A stretch of DNA of 64,000 bases. Origin: Brachypodium distachyon. Lineage: Eukaryota; Streptophyta; Magnoliopsida; Poales; Poaceae. Where the stretch lies: assembly GCF_000005505.3 (NCBI RefSeq), contig NC_016134.3, positions 29,277,584 through 29,341,583 of the forward strand, given 5' to 3'. The first letter of the stretch is position 1, and every line of letters starts with the position of its first letter. Of the stretch, positions 34,197 to 45,671 are shown piece after piece. The notes beneath the pieces were generated by a model that ran no database searches, had not been told where the DNA came from, and saw only the letters and a list, made by a program, of their open reading frames with translations. A program made the position numbers and the translations under genes.

Positions 34197-35711
34197 ATGG
34201 ATATACTTGCAGCAGCTGGACGGGATAGGGGTGATAATGGTGCCAAGAAGATGAGCAGAGCAAGAGAAGAAGGGAAGCAGAAAAAGCAGCAGATGCAATC
34301 AGGTGGTTCCTTCTGGGCTGCCATGGCGCTCAAGAACAGAGGCCAGCTGCCAGGAGTAGAGAGCAAGAACAGCAGCAGCGGCGGCGGCGGCGAGAGGAAG
34401 ACGAAGAAGAAGACCACCATTGGAAGGAGCATGAGCTGCGCTGTGAAGTCGATCTGCGGCACGAAGGAGAGCGCCGTGCTGAGCAGGGGAAGCCGCCGGA
34501 GCAGCGGCCGCAGCGCCGCCTCGAGCAGCAGGTCTCTCAAGGCTCCCGGTTCCGGCGCCGGCGGCGACGCCTTCTCTTCCGTCTCCGTCTCCGTCTCCGC
34601 GTCGTCGTCCTTCAACTCCGAGACAACGGTGGCCACGACGGCGACCACCGTCAGCTACTCATCGTCTTCGTCTTCTTCGTCGTCGGCGGCATCTGCTCTG
34701 TCGTCGCCGCTCTCGTCCGTCAAGGCCGCCACGGGCTCCGGCTCCTTCAGGAAGAAGAAGCTGCCCGGCGGCAGCTACTACGAGTGCCACTCTGAGGCGG
34801 CGGCGCTCGACCCCAGCGCCGCCGCCGCCGCCATGGCCATGATGCTCCCCTGCGCCGGCTGCGACGAATTCTTCCTCAGCGCCGAGTCCCTCGAGCTCCA
34901 CAAATCAACCAGCCATGCCGGTAATTAAACAGCAGCCAAAGAATTACTCCAAGCTAATTAAAGCTTCAAATTCTTGAATCCTTCCAAGCAAATCCATTGA
35001 TTCATTATGAATTTATGATTTCATTTTATTTCAGTCTCGGAGCTTGGCGCCGGGGACACGAGCAGGAGCGTGGTGGAGATCATCTTCCGGTCGAGCTGGA
35101 AGAAGAAGCCGCCATCGCCGTCCTGCTGCATCGAGAGGATACTCAAGGTGCGAAGCTCCGGCAATGGCGCCGCGGCGAGGCTCGAGTTCGAGCAGTACAG
35201 AGCGCGCGTCATGGAATCGGCAGCGGCGAGCGGCGACGCCACAAGGTGCGCCGCTGATGGTAACGAGCTCCTCCGGTTCTTCCGCTCCACCACCGCCTCC
35301 CATTGCTCCCTCGGCCTCGCCAATGGCGGCGCTGCCCTCTGCAGCGGAGCTCCATCGTCGCAGTGCGAGCTCTGCGGTATCATCAGAGATGGGTTCAGCA
35401 TCGATGGCGACGGGAGGATCGCGACGGCGGCGACGAGCAGGCTGGCGCACGACATGGCCGCCGGCGGCGGCGGTGGGGAGAAGAGGGCGATGCTGGTGTG
35501 CAGGGTGGTGGCTGGGAGAGTGAAGAAGAAGAAGAAGAGCGGCAATGGCGGTGGCAATGGCGGCGGCAGCAGCGATTCTTCAGAGGAGTTTGACTACGAC
35601 AGTGTCAGTAGTAGTAGTACTTCCTGCTCATCAGAATTGGATGAACTGTTTGTGTTCAATCCTAGTGCTATACTGCCTTGCTTTGTGGTGATCTACACAG
35701 TGGCTAATTAA
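34197..35711 (+). CDS. C2H2 zinc-finger protein with PARP-like C-terminal region
   Basis: Two exons, 34,197-34,920 and 35,035-35,711, joined by a phase-1 GT-AG intron, give 466 residues. The N-terminal half is Ser/Gly/Lys-rich and low complexity. One C2H2-like finger lies at residues 219-240 (CAGC...HKSTSH, spacing C-x2-C-x12-H-x4-H), just before the intron. The second exon carries SVVEIIFRSSWKKK, ELLRFFRST, LCGIIRDGFS, TSRLAHD, MLVCRVVAGRV, and the end DELFVFNPSAILPCFVVIY. The closing FxPxxILPxFVVIY signature and order match a plant-specific group (Arabidopsis At1g75710/At4g27240-like) whose C-terminal part resembles the PARP fold; the catalytic H-Y-E triad is not evident. Role unknown, presumably nuclear. 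Exon 2 GC richness explains the long antisense frames. Confidence 0.85.
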
Positions 35712-38506
35712 TGAGACTCAATCACATTTTAGTCACTGGTTTTGTATTGTAACATAATTTGTTCCCTTAATTTGATTCCGTTTGCAGCAACTCTATTTCC
35801 TGTTAATCATGAAAATGTTGCAAATTTTCTCGCTGAAAATCCTATTACGAACATTTTTCAGAACTTGCAGGAATTTTTCGCAGGAAACAGTTCAATTCCC
35901 GCACATTGCGAAAAATGAAAAATGAATCAAACATGTTCCAAAGGGTACGTACTGGATTACATTTATTCAGACAATGACAGTATCTCAAACCACAATATCT
36001 ATTGATCATTGAAATCTGTTTTGTTTTCTTACATTGGTAAAGAAAGAAGGAACGAGAAAGAAGGTGCTTACAAGATGATAAATAAGGCCAATTCAATAGG
36101 CTCCAAACCTGTGATTGACCTGAGCCAGCTTCCAAGATCTACCAAGACCAATATATCAATGCAGAGTTTTTGTCCGTTTATACATTGGGTTCTTCCATTG
36201 AAGAGCCAGACAAAGGATTAACAACAAACACTCACTTAGGGAGAAGCAAATGAACCACTGATTACTCAATCTTGTACTATATATTCCCATGGACATGCTA
36301 CTAACATCCAGCTGCATCCAGCTCAATCTACTCTACTAATATACATGCTATTAGTACTGATCCCAAGAAATCCCTGCTGCAGTGCTGCTGCTGCTGCTAC
36401 TACTTGTGCACCTCAATCTACTCATAATCCTTTAGCAAACCTAGGTAAATTAAGCCCTACAAAGTAGAGGCATAATTAAATTAATTGCGATTACTTACTT
36501 GTACCTGTAGTTCTGTAGTTAAATCAAGAATGTTGTTGGGCTGTCTGCTAGTGCAAGACAGGTAGTAGCACAAAGCTGATTCCAGAAACAAACAGGTCAT
36601 GTATAGGTCCAAGATTGGTCATAGACCACTGTCAATTACTTTAGCATTGCTCATGACCCGTTTTGTTCAGGGGCTGACCGGACAAACGGGAAGAGACGGT
36701 TTGCAGGCAAAGAATGTCAATGGCAAGGCTTGAAAGAAGATTTCTGTCAGCACGCTGCTTGTTTTATTGGATTGGATCATCCTGCAAGCGACGTGCTTCA
36801 AACGCTCTATAATGTCAGTGCCAGGGTCTGGGGGTGGTTCAAGGTTCAGTTTGAATTAGTAATATGCAGTAGCTAGCAGCACAGCACATTCGTGTCCTAT
36901 ATGAACTACCTAACTCTATCTCTGAAGATTCTTCACTGAGCAGGGAGATGTAAGCTATGTGGTAGTTAATTAAATGGCTCAGAAATTTGGTTAAATTTAT
37001 TAAGACTTTTTAGCGTAACTTTATTACTAAGGCCTAATCTTATATTGCCTAGTCAAGGTGCAAAAAAGTTCACTGCAAAAAGAAAAAAAATCAAAGCATT
37101 GCTCTCTTTCTAAACAAAAATGTTTATCGAAATGAAGGGGTGTGCTTATTCTCTAGTTAAATTTTCATGTCATTATTCGGATCCATACATCAGGACAATA
37201 AAACAAATTCAGGTGTGAGTATTACTGTAAAGAGACGTGGTTATCTTTCATTTCAAATTTGGTTCTGTTCATATAACTGAACTTCTCATATTGTTTCTTG
37301 ATTTATTTTGCATCTGGATCCTAAACATTATGCATGTATTTTTGTTTGAATGGTGAATTTAAAGCCTAGTGTACAAGTTTGTCGATTTTCTCTTGTTTTT
37401 TACTAATGTTAAGTGTGCACCATAATTATTTGTGCTGCTACTTTTGTTCGTTTAGTGTAGCATCTGTGTTTCATGTTGATCATGATCAGTTGGAGTCAAT
37501 GGAAAATTTCATACGAAATTCAGTGCAAGCATTGATAGTTTGATACTCACTTAGCATTTCACTGGTAGTAAATCGTCTAAGTAGCTACAGAAAAGTGCTT
37601 GCACTGGAGCAGGTAAATCTACTAAGGTGCTTCATGAACCATGGCGTGGCTATATATTCACTCTTTTAGGGTGTTTGTTAGGCCCTGTTTGTTTGAACTT
37701 CAGCTTCAGCTTTTGATGCTTCTACCGCTCTAAAAAGCATATCTCTCCTTTACACATGAAACTGAAAAGCACTTCGAAAGGTGCTTCCCTTCAGAAGCTG
37801 CAGGAAGCATCCGGACGCGCTTCTCAGTTTCATGTGTAAACGGAAGAAGTGTTTTTAGAGTGTTAGAAACAGCAAAAACTGAAAAAGAAAACCAAACAAA
37901 CAAAAAGAGCCTTAGCTTGTACATGCTACAACGGGATCTTGCATCACAACAGGAACCCAATTGCCGACTACCTCCAGTCCTCCACAAACCACAAACAGCG
38001 TCAGGAGCAGCCTGGGAATCTTTTTTCCTTCCTTTTTCCTTGCCCTCAATAGTAAAACAAAATCAAAGCTGCAAGAAACCTGTTAGACATTTTAGGTTCT
38101 GTTTTATTGAGCAAGACTGAAAAGCATATTAAAGAGTTCGCAGGTGCAATGCAGTACGCTTGCGTTTTTTCAAACTTTTTTGCTGTTTTCCTAGCATTTT
38201 GAGATATTATCACCCTTTATTTCCCCATCTTTTTTCTATGCACGTGTTTTTTTTCTATGCATGTGTTAAAACAGGAGACTTTGCTGACTTTGAAGATGTT
38301 ATCCAGTATCTTCTTGGAACTACATATAGATGATACATTTGAATTCTTGATGGACAACAGGATTTGTTTGGGGGAAAAAAATCAAACCAGCTGCCAGGTA
38401 TAGAGCAATACGATCCTTTAAAAAAAAAAAAGAGCAAAGAAGAGACTGCAACACAATTCGTCTTGAGAGATCATATCACACAAAATACTGCAGGGGAAAA
38501 CATTGG
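35712..38506. other. Intergenic, no gene
   Basis: 3' flank of the zinc-finger gene, with a short (CTG)n run near 36,379-36,400. AT-rich with no coding motif; contains the Tourist MITE at 37,681. Confidence 0.6.
37678..37914. mobile_element. Tourist-like MITE
   Basis: The element spans 37,681-37,911 (231 bp). The left end GGCCCTGTTTGTTTGAACTT and the right end, read in reverse as GGCTCTTTTTGTTTGTTTGG, are inverted repeats. The interior pairs over AGAAGC/GCTTCT and CATGTGTAAA motifs. TTA repeats flank it at 37,678-37,680 and 37,912-37,914. Confidence 0.8.
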
Positions 38507-39627
38507 CCAAATAAAACAAAATCCTACAACAACAATAACAACAACAAAGCCTTTAGTCCCAAACAAGTTGGGGTAGGCTAGAGGTGAAACCCATAAAAAC
38601 TCGCAACCAACTCATGGTTCTGGCACATGGATAGCAAGCTTCCATGCAGCCCTGTCCATGGCTAGTTCTTTGGTGATATTTCAGCCCTTCAGATCTCTCT
38701 TTACGGACTCCTCCCATGACAAGTTTGGTCTACCCCGACCTCTCTTGACATTTCCAGCACGCTTTAGCCGTCCGCTATGCACTGGAGCATCTGGAGGCCT
38801 GCGCTGGATATGCCCAAACCATCTTAAACGATGCTGAACAAGCTTCTCTGCAATCAGTGCTACCCCAACTCTGTCTCGAATATCATCATTTCGGACGCGG
38901 TCCCTCCTTGTGTAGCCACACATCCACCTCAACATGCGCATCTCCGCCACACCTAACTGTTGAACATGTCGCCTTTTAGTCGGCCAACACTCAGCGCCAT
39001 ACAATATTGCGGGTCAAATCGCCGTCCTATAGAACTTGCCTTTTAGCTTTTGTGGCACTCTTTTGTCACAAAGAATACCAGAAGCTTGGCGCCACTTCAT
39101 CCATCCGGCTTTGATTTGATGGTTCACGTCTTCATCGATGTCCCCATCCTTTTGCAGCATTGACCCCAAATATCGAAAGGTGTCCTTCTAAGGCACTACC
39201 TGCCCATCAAGGCTAACCTCCTCCTCCTCCTCCTCGGGCGTAGTAGTACTGAAACCGCACTTCATGTACTCGGTTTTAGTTCTACTAAGTCTAAAACCTT
39301 TGGATTCCAAGGTTTGTCTCCAAAGCTCTAACTTCCTATTGACCTCCGTCTGACTATCATCGACTAGCACCACATCATCCGCAAAGAGCATACACCATGG
39401 GATATCGCATTGTATATCCCTTGTGACCTCATCCATCATCAAATCAAAAAGATAAGGGCTCAAAGCTGACCCCTGGTGCAGTCCTATTTTAATCGGGAAG
39501 TCATCAGTGTCGCCATCACTTGTTCGAACACTTGTCACAACATTATCGTACATGTCCTTGACGAGGGTAATGTACTTTGCTAGGACTTTGTGTTTCTCTA
39601 AGGCCCACCAAATGAAACAAAATCCTA
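38507..39627 (-). mobile_element. 5'-truncated LINE (non-LTR retrotransposon)
   Basis: The insert spans 38,527-39,607, minus orientation. It encodes a reverse-transcriptase remnant with [20 protein letters not shown] and the catalytic box [12 protein letters not shown] (39,188-39,553), then YGAECWPTKRRHVQQLGVAE and RLRWFGHIQRRPPDAPV (38,681-39,004). The frame is broken between them (a stop at about 39,188 and shifts near 39,010). The 3' end is a GTT/TTG-rich tail at 38,527-38,545 after the CCAACTTGTTTGGGACTAAA signature. A 20-bp target duplication flanks it: 38,507-38,526 and 39,608-39,627, one mismatch. Only the 3' ~1.1 kb was inserted, the usual outcome of aborted target-primed reverse transcription. 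Confidence 0.9.
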
Positions 39628-40832
39628 ACTGACATTATATAGCAAAGCTGTTAAATCTCTCATAAAAAACAAGCAAAGCATACTGAGAACTATCAACATG
39701 CAATTAATATATTTGATTCATTTGGGATGACGAACGCTGTTTCATCACGTCTCCGTCCAAGCAAAGCAAACTGGCCAGGTCTCTGCATGTTCTTCGTTTC
39801 TCAATCTTGCTTACCTCTCCCTTTCTCTCAGGGGCCATTGACATGTAACTAACATTTTGATCAAAGTACTACATACTGTAAGAAATACATGAATAGATCA
39901 ACTCACATTCACACTGCTAAAAACAAATATGGCCTTATATCAATCAGCAAACACAACTGTGAAGAATGATATGTGAACTACATGGAACAAGTAACATAAG
40001 ACAGTTAGCATTTAAACAGTTTGCTACATGCTAAACCAACCGTTTTCCAGTCCATACAATCAAACTCCATACGCTGCAAGGTCTAGCAGTAGCAGACCAA
40101 GTTCTAACAACCATAATAATGCACATGTTGCGGGCTTGCAGCATATTATGTTTCAAAAGCTCAAAAGATGAGAAGCTAGCTTCATGCAGCAGTTAATTAC
40201 TGGATTCTAAAACCAAGTAGCACAATTCCCACTTTAAGTCCAAGATGCATTAACATACTGTCCAGCTTTATATATCCTGATATAACCAAAAAAGGGGTAT
40301 GTGTTTATGATGATATCCACTGTACAGAGAACATGAACGGATCTTCAAATGATAAGCCATGTCCCTGAAATGCATTAGTTCATCAATCCATCTAGTAGCA
40401 ATTAGCAAACTCAATACTACCATTTTGTGCATGGATGAAGACCAACTTACAAACAAACATCTTCAGACCGAACAAAGTGCAGAGCACTGCAAGAAATGCA
40501 TGGCGAAACAAAATATTGACATTACAACTATAAACATTAACAACAGATTCATTCCAACAGTTTCTCCTCATCAACCCACGAGCAGAATCATGAAATATAT
40601 TGATTGGTAAACTATATGCAACAAGTAACATGACTACATAAGGGCTTAAGGCAAGTTAACATACAATACACAGTTGGTAGCATACCAAACCAGCAGTTTT
40701 CCGAGCCATAACAATCAATCTTCCCCCATTGTAAGGTATACTAGGTTTTCTCGACATTTCATTGACAAATTCATCAGAAATAAAGTCTTTACCACCACCA
40801 CTCCTACTCCAAAGGATGTGAAACAATTGACC
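39628..40832. other. Intergenic, hyccin gene 3' flank
   Basis: AT-rich sequence without coding motifs. The part nearest 40,832 is expected to include the 3' UTR of the minus-strand hyccin gene. Confidence 0.55.
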
Positions 40833-42182
40833 TCATTTGGACACGAGCAGCATGTCAGGTTTCCTCTGCTTGCTCGGTGTGTTTGGCTTGGAACTTGGCC
40901 TGGAACTTGGCCTGGAACTGGATGCAGTGCTTCCAGTGATGCCAGATGCCACCATTACTCCAGAGGCTGCTGCAGCTGCCGCCTTAGCAGCCTTGCAAGC
41001 GCTTTTGTCAAGCTCGATCAAGCTCCTGGCTGCCAGGATTGCCTGCGGCACAAGGTCATGACACGCACGGGCATAGACAACCCGAACAGCTACTGCCGCG
41101 GCATCCCGCACCTCCACCGGGTTCAGAGGTGCAAGCAAGCAGTGCCCAAGAACCCTCATCACTGGCTGCAGTAGCTCCCATGGGAGCTGCACCCTAGCCT
41201 GCTGTAGCTCCTCCTCCTTACCACAATTCCGCCCGTTGCTGTCTCCATTGAGACGCATCCTTGCCAATTCCTCCTCCAAGGCCTTCCCGTTACCATTCTT
41301 GGCATCCATCGACAACGGCGACATGGAACCGACAGAATCCCCTTCCTCTTCCTCCAGCTCTTTCTCATCAAGCTCAAACCGGCACCTGCAGTACTGCCCC
41401 GCCCAGGCCGCCACGGCATTGCAAGCATCCACCTTGGATGCAGGGGGCATGAGCGAGATCTTGGCATAGTACGCCTCAAAGGCGACCCCGATGATCCCCG
41501 CCCGCTTCGTCGACTTCACGGCCGCCTGTGGCTCCAGCGGCGGGGAGAGCACGCCGACAACCACATTGGGTTGGGGAGGCGGGATCGGCGGCGGATGCTG
41601 GCGGCGAGGCGATCTGGAGCTGGAGCTGGACTGGGGGGTGTGGTAGAGGGAAGGGGCGGAGAGGTCGGGGACGTGGACGAGGACGGGCTTGCCCTGGCGG
41701 GCCTTGGCCTCGGAGGAGTAGACGGCGAGGAGGACGGCCTCGAAGCCGGAGAGCGAGGAAGGGAGCGGTGGGGGAAGGCGGAGGAGGTATAGCGAGGAGA
41801 GCAGCGGGAGGAAGGCAAGCGCGGCGAGGCGGAGGTCCGGGTCCTGGGAGAGGAGCGTGTCGTAGAGCCAGTGGCAGGCCGGGTCGTCGGCGCCGCCCCC
41901 AGCACGGAGCGCGCCCGAGAGGGCCTCGTAGGCGGCGGCGGAGCGGAGGAGCGCGCGCGCCGGGCGGTCCGTGTCCGCCAGCGCCGCCACGGGCGGGGAG
42001 GACTCCGGCGGGAGGATGGAGGCCAGCGCCAGGATGCGGGACCGCGCCTGGGACACGGACTCCCACCAGGACGGGGCGGCCGGGTCGGCGGCCGCCGACG
42101 CGGAGGCGGAGGCGGAGGCTGGGGAGGAGCCCGAGGGCGATGCGCTGGCGGCGCCGCCCGCGGAGGCCGGGGAGGGAGGCAT
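40833..42182 (-). CDS. HYC: Hyccin-domain protein of the PI4K-alpha complex
   Basis: A single uninterrupted 449-residue frame. Residues 1-36 are Ser/Ala-rich. The hyccin (FAM126) core starts at SWWESVSQARSRILALASIL and continues through CHWLYDTLLSQDPDLRLAAL, FEAVLLAVYSSEAKARQGKP, and GIIGVAFEAYYAKISLMPPA. It ends with ELLQPVMRVLGHCLLAPLNP and VRDAAAVAVRVVYARACHDL. A basic Ser/Pro tail (SSRPSSRPSSKPNTPSK) follows. From family knowledge, plant HYC proteins (about 450 residues) join PI4K-alpha-1, NPG and EFOP at the plasma membrane to make PI4P. No intron is seen, and the length fits. GC content is high, so long antisense frames at 41,528-42,340 are shadows. Paralogue number (HYC1 or HYC2) is not decidable here. 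Confidence 0.9.
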   Translation of the reverse strand: MPPSPASAGGAASASPSGSSPASASASASAAADPAAPSWWESVSQARSRILALASILPPESSPPVAALADTDRPARALLRSAAAYEALSGALRAGGGADDPACHWLYDTLLSQDPDLRLAALAFLPLLSSLYLLRLPPPLPSSLSGFEAVLLAVYSSEAKARQGKPVLVHVPDLSAPSLYHTPQSSSSSRSPRRQHPPPIPPPQPNVVVGVLSPPLEPQAAVKSTKRAGIIGVAFEAYYAKISLMPPASKVDACNAVAAWAGQYCRCRFELDEKELEEEEGDSVGSMSPLSMDAKNGNGKALEEELARMRLNGDSNGRNCGKEEELQQARVQLPWELLQPVMRVLGHCLLAPLNPVEVRDAAAVAVRVVYARACHDLVPQAILAARSLIELDKSACKAAKAAAAAASGVMVASGITGSTASSSRPSSRPSSKPNTPSKQRKPDMLLVSK

Positions 42183-43841
42183 GGCTGGAGGGCTTGCCGG
42201 CGGCGGGGAAGACGAGGCGAGATGAGATTTGGGAGAAGTCGTCTCCTTTCTCTCTCCGGCTCTCTGCTTCAGGGCTTCAGCTCTCGACTGGGGACCTATT
42301 GGTGGCTGCGTACCTTAAGAGGGGCTATATTGTAAAGTGAAGAAGTTTGTTGGCAGCTGAGTTGGGCGAGAGACAGCTCGAGGCCATGACCAGCTTCCCA
42401 AATGCGACGTGCCTTCTCTCCCACTTTTCTTTTTAATTATCACTCAGCTTTGCTAATTTTTATCTACCAAAAAGTTAGCTTTGTTGTTTGTAGTCTATAT
42501 AGGTTATGCCATCTCAAACAAACAATTTCAGAATCGGTATCCTCTTTATTTTTTGGAGAATTATAATGTTGTTTTTAATTATGTTTGGTGTGTTTTGTAT
42601 TTTTGGTGGACCTTTATAGAGGTTTGATTCAAAAAAATATTTGTGAACTTCAATTGCATCTTGTTTTATCTCTCTACCTCGATTTTGCATCAACCTGTGA
42701 CCGATGAGAGGTCAGACATAATTAGTAGTGGCACTAGACTTTGGATGTGAAACTATTCAAACTCTTCATTATTGAATGAAGATAGCATGAAGCTGCTAAT
42801 TATGGGACTTCATGTTAGCAAGGAAAAAATATGATGTGTTACGGTTAATCCCAAACATGACAGAAAAGTTGTGCATTCGTGCGGCGTACGTTCCACTACT
42901 CTTGGGTATGCTCCACCAACATTGTTTAGCCAATGTCGCCCAGATTGCCGCCACTCATGTTGTAGTGACCCATCCCCAAACCTAGGCCACAGGTTCTAGA
43001 CAGGAAACATGATAGCGGGATGGTTCGGTAGCTACTAGTTGGACCTAATCAAGCCGCATATCACTTAGCCCACGTTCATAACTTAACTCCCCTAATGTCT
43101 GATGGGACATGATGTAATCGGCTAGCTCAGTCTCAGGGCCATCAAGACAAATCGAGCTCAGTCTGAGGAGCAGGGCCATCGAGACAAATCGACAATGGAT
43201 ACGAAAGACTACTCCTTTCATCCCAAAACAAGTGTCGCAAATTTGTCTACCTACGATCGTTTTGTCGTTTAGATTCTGTCATTTTGAAAGAAAAAAAATG
43301 TGACACTTATTTTTGACGAGGAAGTACTTAAATTTTGTGTCAATTTTCGGCATTCTAGGGGGCAGAAACTCAAAAGAAAAGGATCATGCGCATGTTAACG
43401 GCTAGAGAAACCATGATAAAAATAAGGGAAACGAAGAAAAAAAATCATCATCGCTTTAATCATCTGATGAGCAAAAGTCGTTTACAGTTCCGTTTGAAAA
43501 TTGTCAATGCGTGGTAGCAATCGAACCATTTGGTTGCCCCTGTTTATGAACGCGTAGGCATGCAAAACAGAATGCTGAAATCCTTCTTCGTCTGGATCGA
43601 TCAATCAATCAACGCATCATTGCTTTCACAACTGAATCCTCAACAAAAAAATAATTATTGTCGAAATATTACATGTATTCAGACGTTTTCTAAAATAAAT
43701 ATATTTAATTTTGAGCAAATTTGAAAGAATAGATATATTTAATTTTGAGCAAATTTGAGAGAAGAATTATTATGAACACGAGGGAGTACGGTATATATAT
43801 TTGATCTTTATCACAGACGTACATCATCTTCCCGTTAACCA
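42183..43841. other. Intergenic between hyccin and GLOX genes
   Basis: Holds a degenerate Stowaway-like stretch at about 43,205-43,325 (CAAGTGTCGCAAATTTG against TGTGACACTTATTTTTG) and a 34-bp tandem repeat at about 43,699-43,765 (ATATTTAATTTTGAGCAAAT, twice). No gene. Confidence 0.6.
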
Positions 43842-45671
43842 TCAAGTGGCGGCACCGAGCGGGCGGATGCGGACCCAGGCGGCGGCACCGCTGGGCACGC
43901 CGGCATGCACGACGAACCACAGGTAATACCCGGGCGGCGCCACGCCCGGCGACGGCGGCGCGGCGACCTCGGCCTCATAAATCCCTTCCCCCACCTCCGC
44001 CACCATCCCCACCGCCAGTCCCACCACCCTCTGCCCCATCCCGAACGCGTGCGTCGCGAACCCCGGCGCCACCGCCGCCACCCTCACCACCACCTGCTGC
44101 TCCCGCTGCTGCTCATTGCCACCCACCACCACCAGCTCCCCGCCGGGCACCTCGAACCGCACCGCGGCGACCTCCCCGTACCCGACCTCCGCCGGCGCCG
44201 CCACCACCCGCGGCCTGACGGGATCCATCCTGGGATCCAAATACGGCGGCAGGAACGCCTGCAAACTGAGCTCCGTGGGGAACTCGACGCCGGCGAACGC
44301 GTACCCGACGTGCGGGTTGCTCCCGCCGACCAGCACCCGGCCGTACGTGTCCAGCGCCGCCGCCGAGTGGTACATCCTCGGGGTCGCCGTGCCCGCCATG
44401 ACCTCGAACCTGCTCGCGCCCCCGATCTGTTCGACGTTTGGTCTGTACAGGACAGGGGACAGCACGGGGTCCCTCGCCAGCTCCCACCCGGCGGTCCCGG
44501 ATGCGGCGCCGTTGATGATGAGCACGTCGCCGGTGGGGAGGAGCACCATGTCGCCCATGACCCGACGGAGCGGCATCTCCTCCATGGCCCACGCCGGGTT
44601 GGGATCCGTCGGGGCGATGCGGCCGCAGGTGGCGTCGGCGGGGAGGAAGGTGCCGTTCTTCTTGAGCGCCTGCTGGTAGGAGCCTCTCGGCGCGCCGCCG
44701 CAGACGAGGACCTCGGCGTGGGAAGGGGAGGAGGGGTTTAAGGGGAGGAGGACGGAGGAGCCGGAGGACGGGTAGTTCCGCGGCACGCCGCCGGGGATCG
44801 GCGGGAGGCGGCGGGTGGAGAGCGGGTTGTGGAGGTCGTCGTAGGGGTTGAAGACGATTGCCCGGTCGTTGGCGAAGACGAAGACGGTGGCGTCGGGGAG
44901 CAGGTGGAGGAACGGGTAGAGGTTGTTCTCGGCGTCGGGCTCCGTCGTCTCGTCCAGGAACGGGAAGAAGGTCGGCAATGGCGACAGTGGGGGGATGAAC
45001 TCGAAGTTGAACTGGCGGCGGCCGCCGAGGACGAGCACGCGGGCGTCGGGGAGGAGGAGGTCGGAGGCGTACCAGCGGCGGGCGGCGAGGGAGGAAGGGA
45101 GGTCGTTCCAGCCGGAGGAAGGGGAGAAGAGGCGGGCCGTCCGGTCACCGTCGGAGAAGCCGCCGGTCTGGAGGAGCGTGCCGTTGGGGAGGAGCGCGGC
45201 GGAGGAGCACCAGGGGTTGGTGGCCAGCGGGTACGGGTGGAGCGCGTTGGAGCGCAGGTCCAGGAGCACCGAGTGCGCCGTGCAGTCCTTAATGGCGGCG
45301 GCGGTGGAGTTTGTGGAGTTTGAGGGGGAGTTTGGGGGGGAGCAGGGGGAGGAGTCGCCGGAGAGGGAGATGTTGGAGGGGCCGGAGTCGGTGCGGTCGA
45401 ACATGAGGACGAAGTCGTCAGGGAGGAGCTGCATGTGCATGGCGGACACGCCGATGTTGGCGTGCAGGAGACGCCACTCGCCCGCCGGTGCCGGAGGCGG
45501 AGGCTGCTCGAGGACGGGCGTCGGCATCGGCATCGGCTGCTGAAGGACGACGGGCTGATCCGGCTGCCATGGGAAGGCGACGGCGGCATTGTTGGCGAGG
45601 AGCAAGAGGAGGATGAAGAGCAGGGGAAGGAAGAGGGGAACTCTTCTTGCCGGCGGCAGCATCGACGACAT
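43842..45671 (-). CDS. GLOX: Secreted glyoxal/aldehyde oxidase, GLOX family
   Basis: An intronless 609-residue frame. Residues 1-32 form a signal peptide (LPLLFILLLLLANNAAVA), followed by a Pro-rich linker (residues 36-62). The glyoxal-oxidase N-terminal domain starts at GEWRLLHANIGVSAMHMQLL, and a C-terminal DUF1929-type domain covers about 480-605. All five copper-radical site residues of the galactose-oxidase superfamily can be placed: Cys155 (NPWCSSA), Tyr201 (RRWYAS), Tyr434 and His435 (RMYHSAA), and His541 (ATHAFGM). These enzymes oxidise aldehydes or related substrates in the apoplast and release hydrogen peroxide. Several plant members act in pollen or cell-wall maturation; the substrate here is unknown. 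The start ATG is followed directly by the signal peptide. Confidence 0.92.
   Translation of the reverse strand: MSSMLPPARRVPLFLPLLFILLLLLANNAAVAFPWQPDQPVVLQQPMPMPTPVLEQPPPPAPAGEWRLLHANIGVSAMHMQLLPDDFVLMFDRTDSGPSNISLSGDSSPCSPPNSPSNSTNSTAAAIKDCTAHSVLLDLRSNALHPYPLATNPWCSSAALLPNGTLLQTGGFSDGDRTARLFSPSSGWNDLPSSLAARRWYASDLLLPDARVLVLGGRRQFNFEFIPPLSPLPTFFPFLDETTEPDAENNLYPFLHLLPDATVFVFANDRAIVFNPYDDLHNPLSTRRLPPIPGGVPRNYPSSGSSVLLPLNPSSPSHAEVLVCGGAPRGSYQQALKKNGTFLPADATCGRIAPTDPNPAWAMEEMPLRRVMGDMVLLPTGDVLIINGAASGTAGWELARDPVLSPVLYRPNVEQIGGASRFEVMAGTATPRMYHSAAALDTYGRVLVGGSNPHVGYAFAGVEFPTELSLQAFLPPYLDPRMDPVRPRVVAAPAEVGYGEVAAVRFEVPGGELVVVGGNEQQREQQVVVRVAAVAPGFATHAFGMGQRVVGLAVGMVAEVGEGIYEAEVAAPPSPGVAPPGYYLWFVVHAGVPSGAAAWVRIRPLGAAT

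Noticed and set aside
41528..42340. 270-codon plus-strand frame opposite the hyccin gene
   Set aside because: GC-rich antisense shadow of the hyccin coding sequence; Arg/Gly-rich with no motif.
43905..45543. Several long plus-strand frames opposite GLOX (up to 278 codons)
   Set aside because: Antisense shadows of a GC-rich intronless gene; low complexity and no homology seen.
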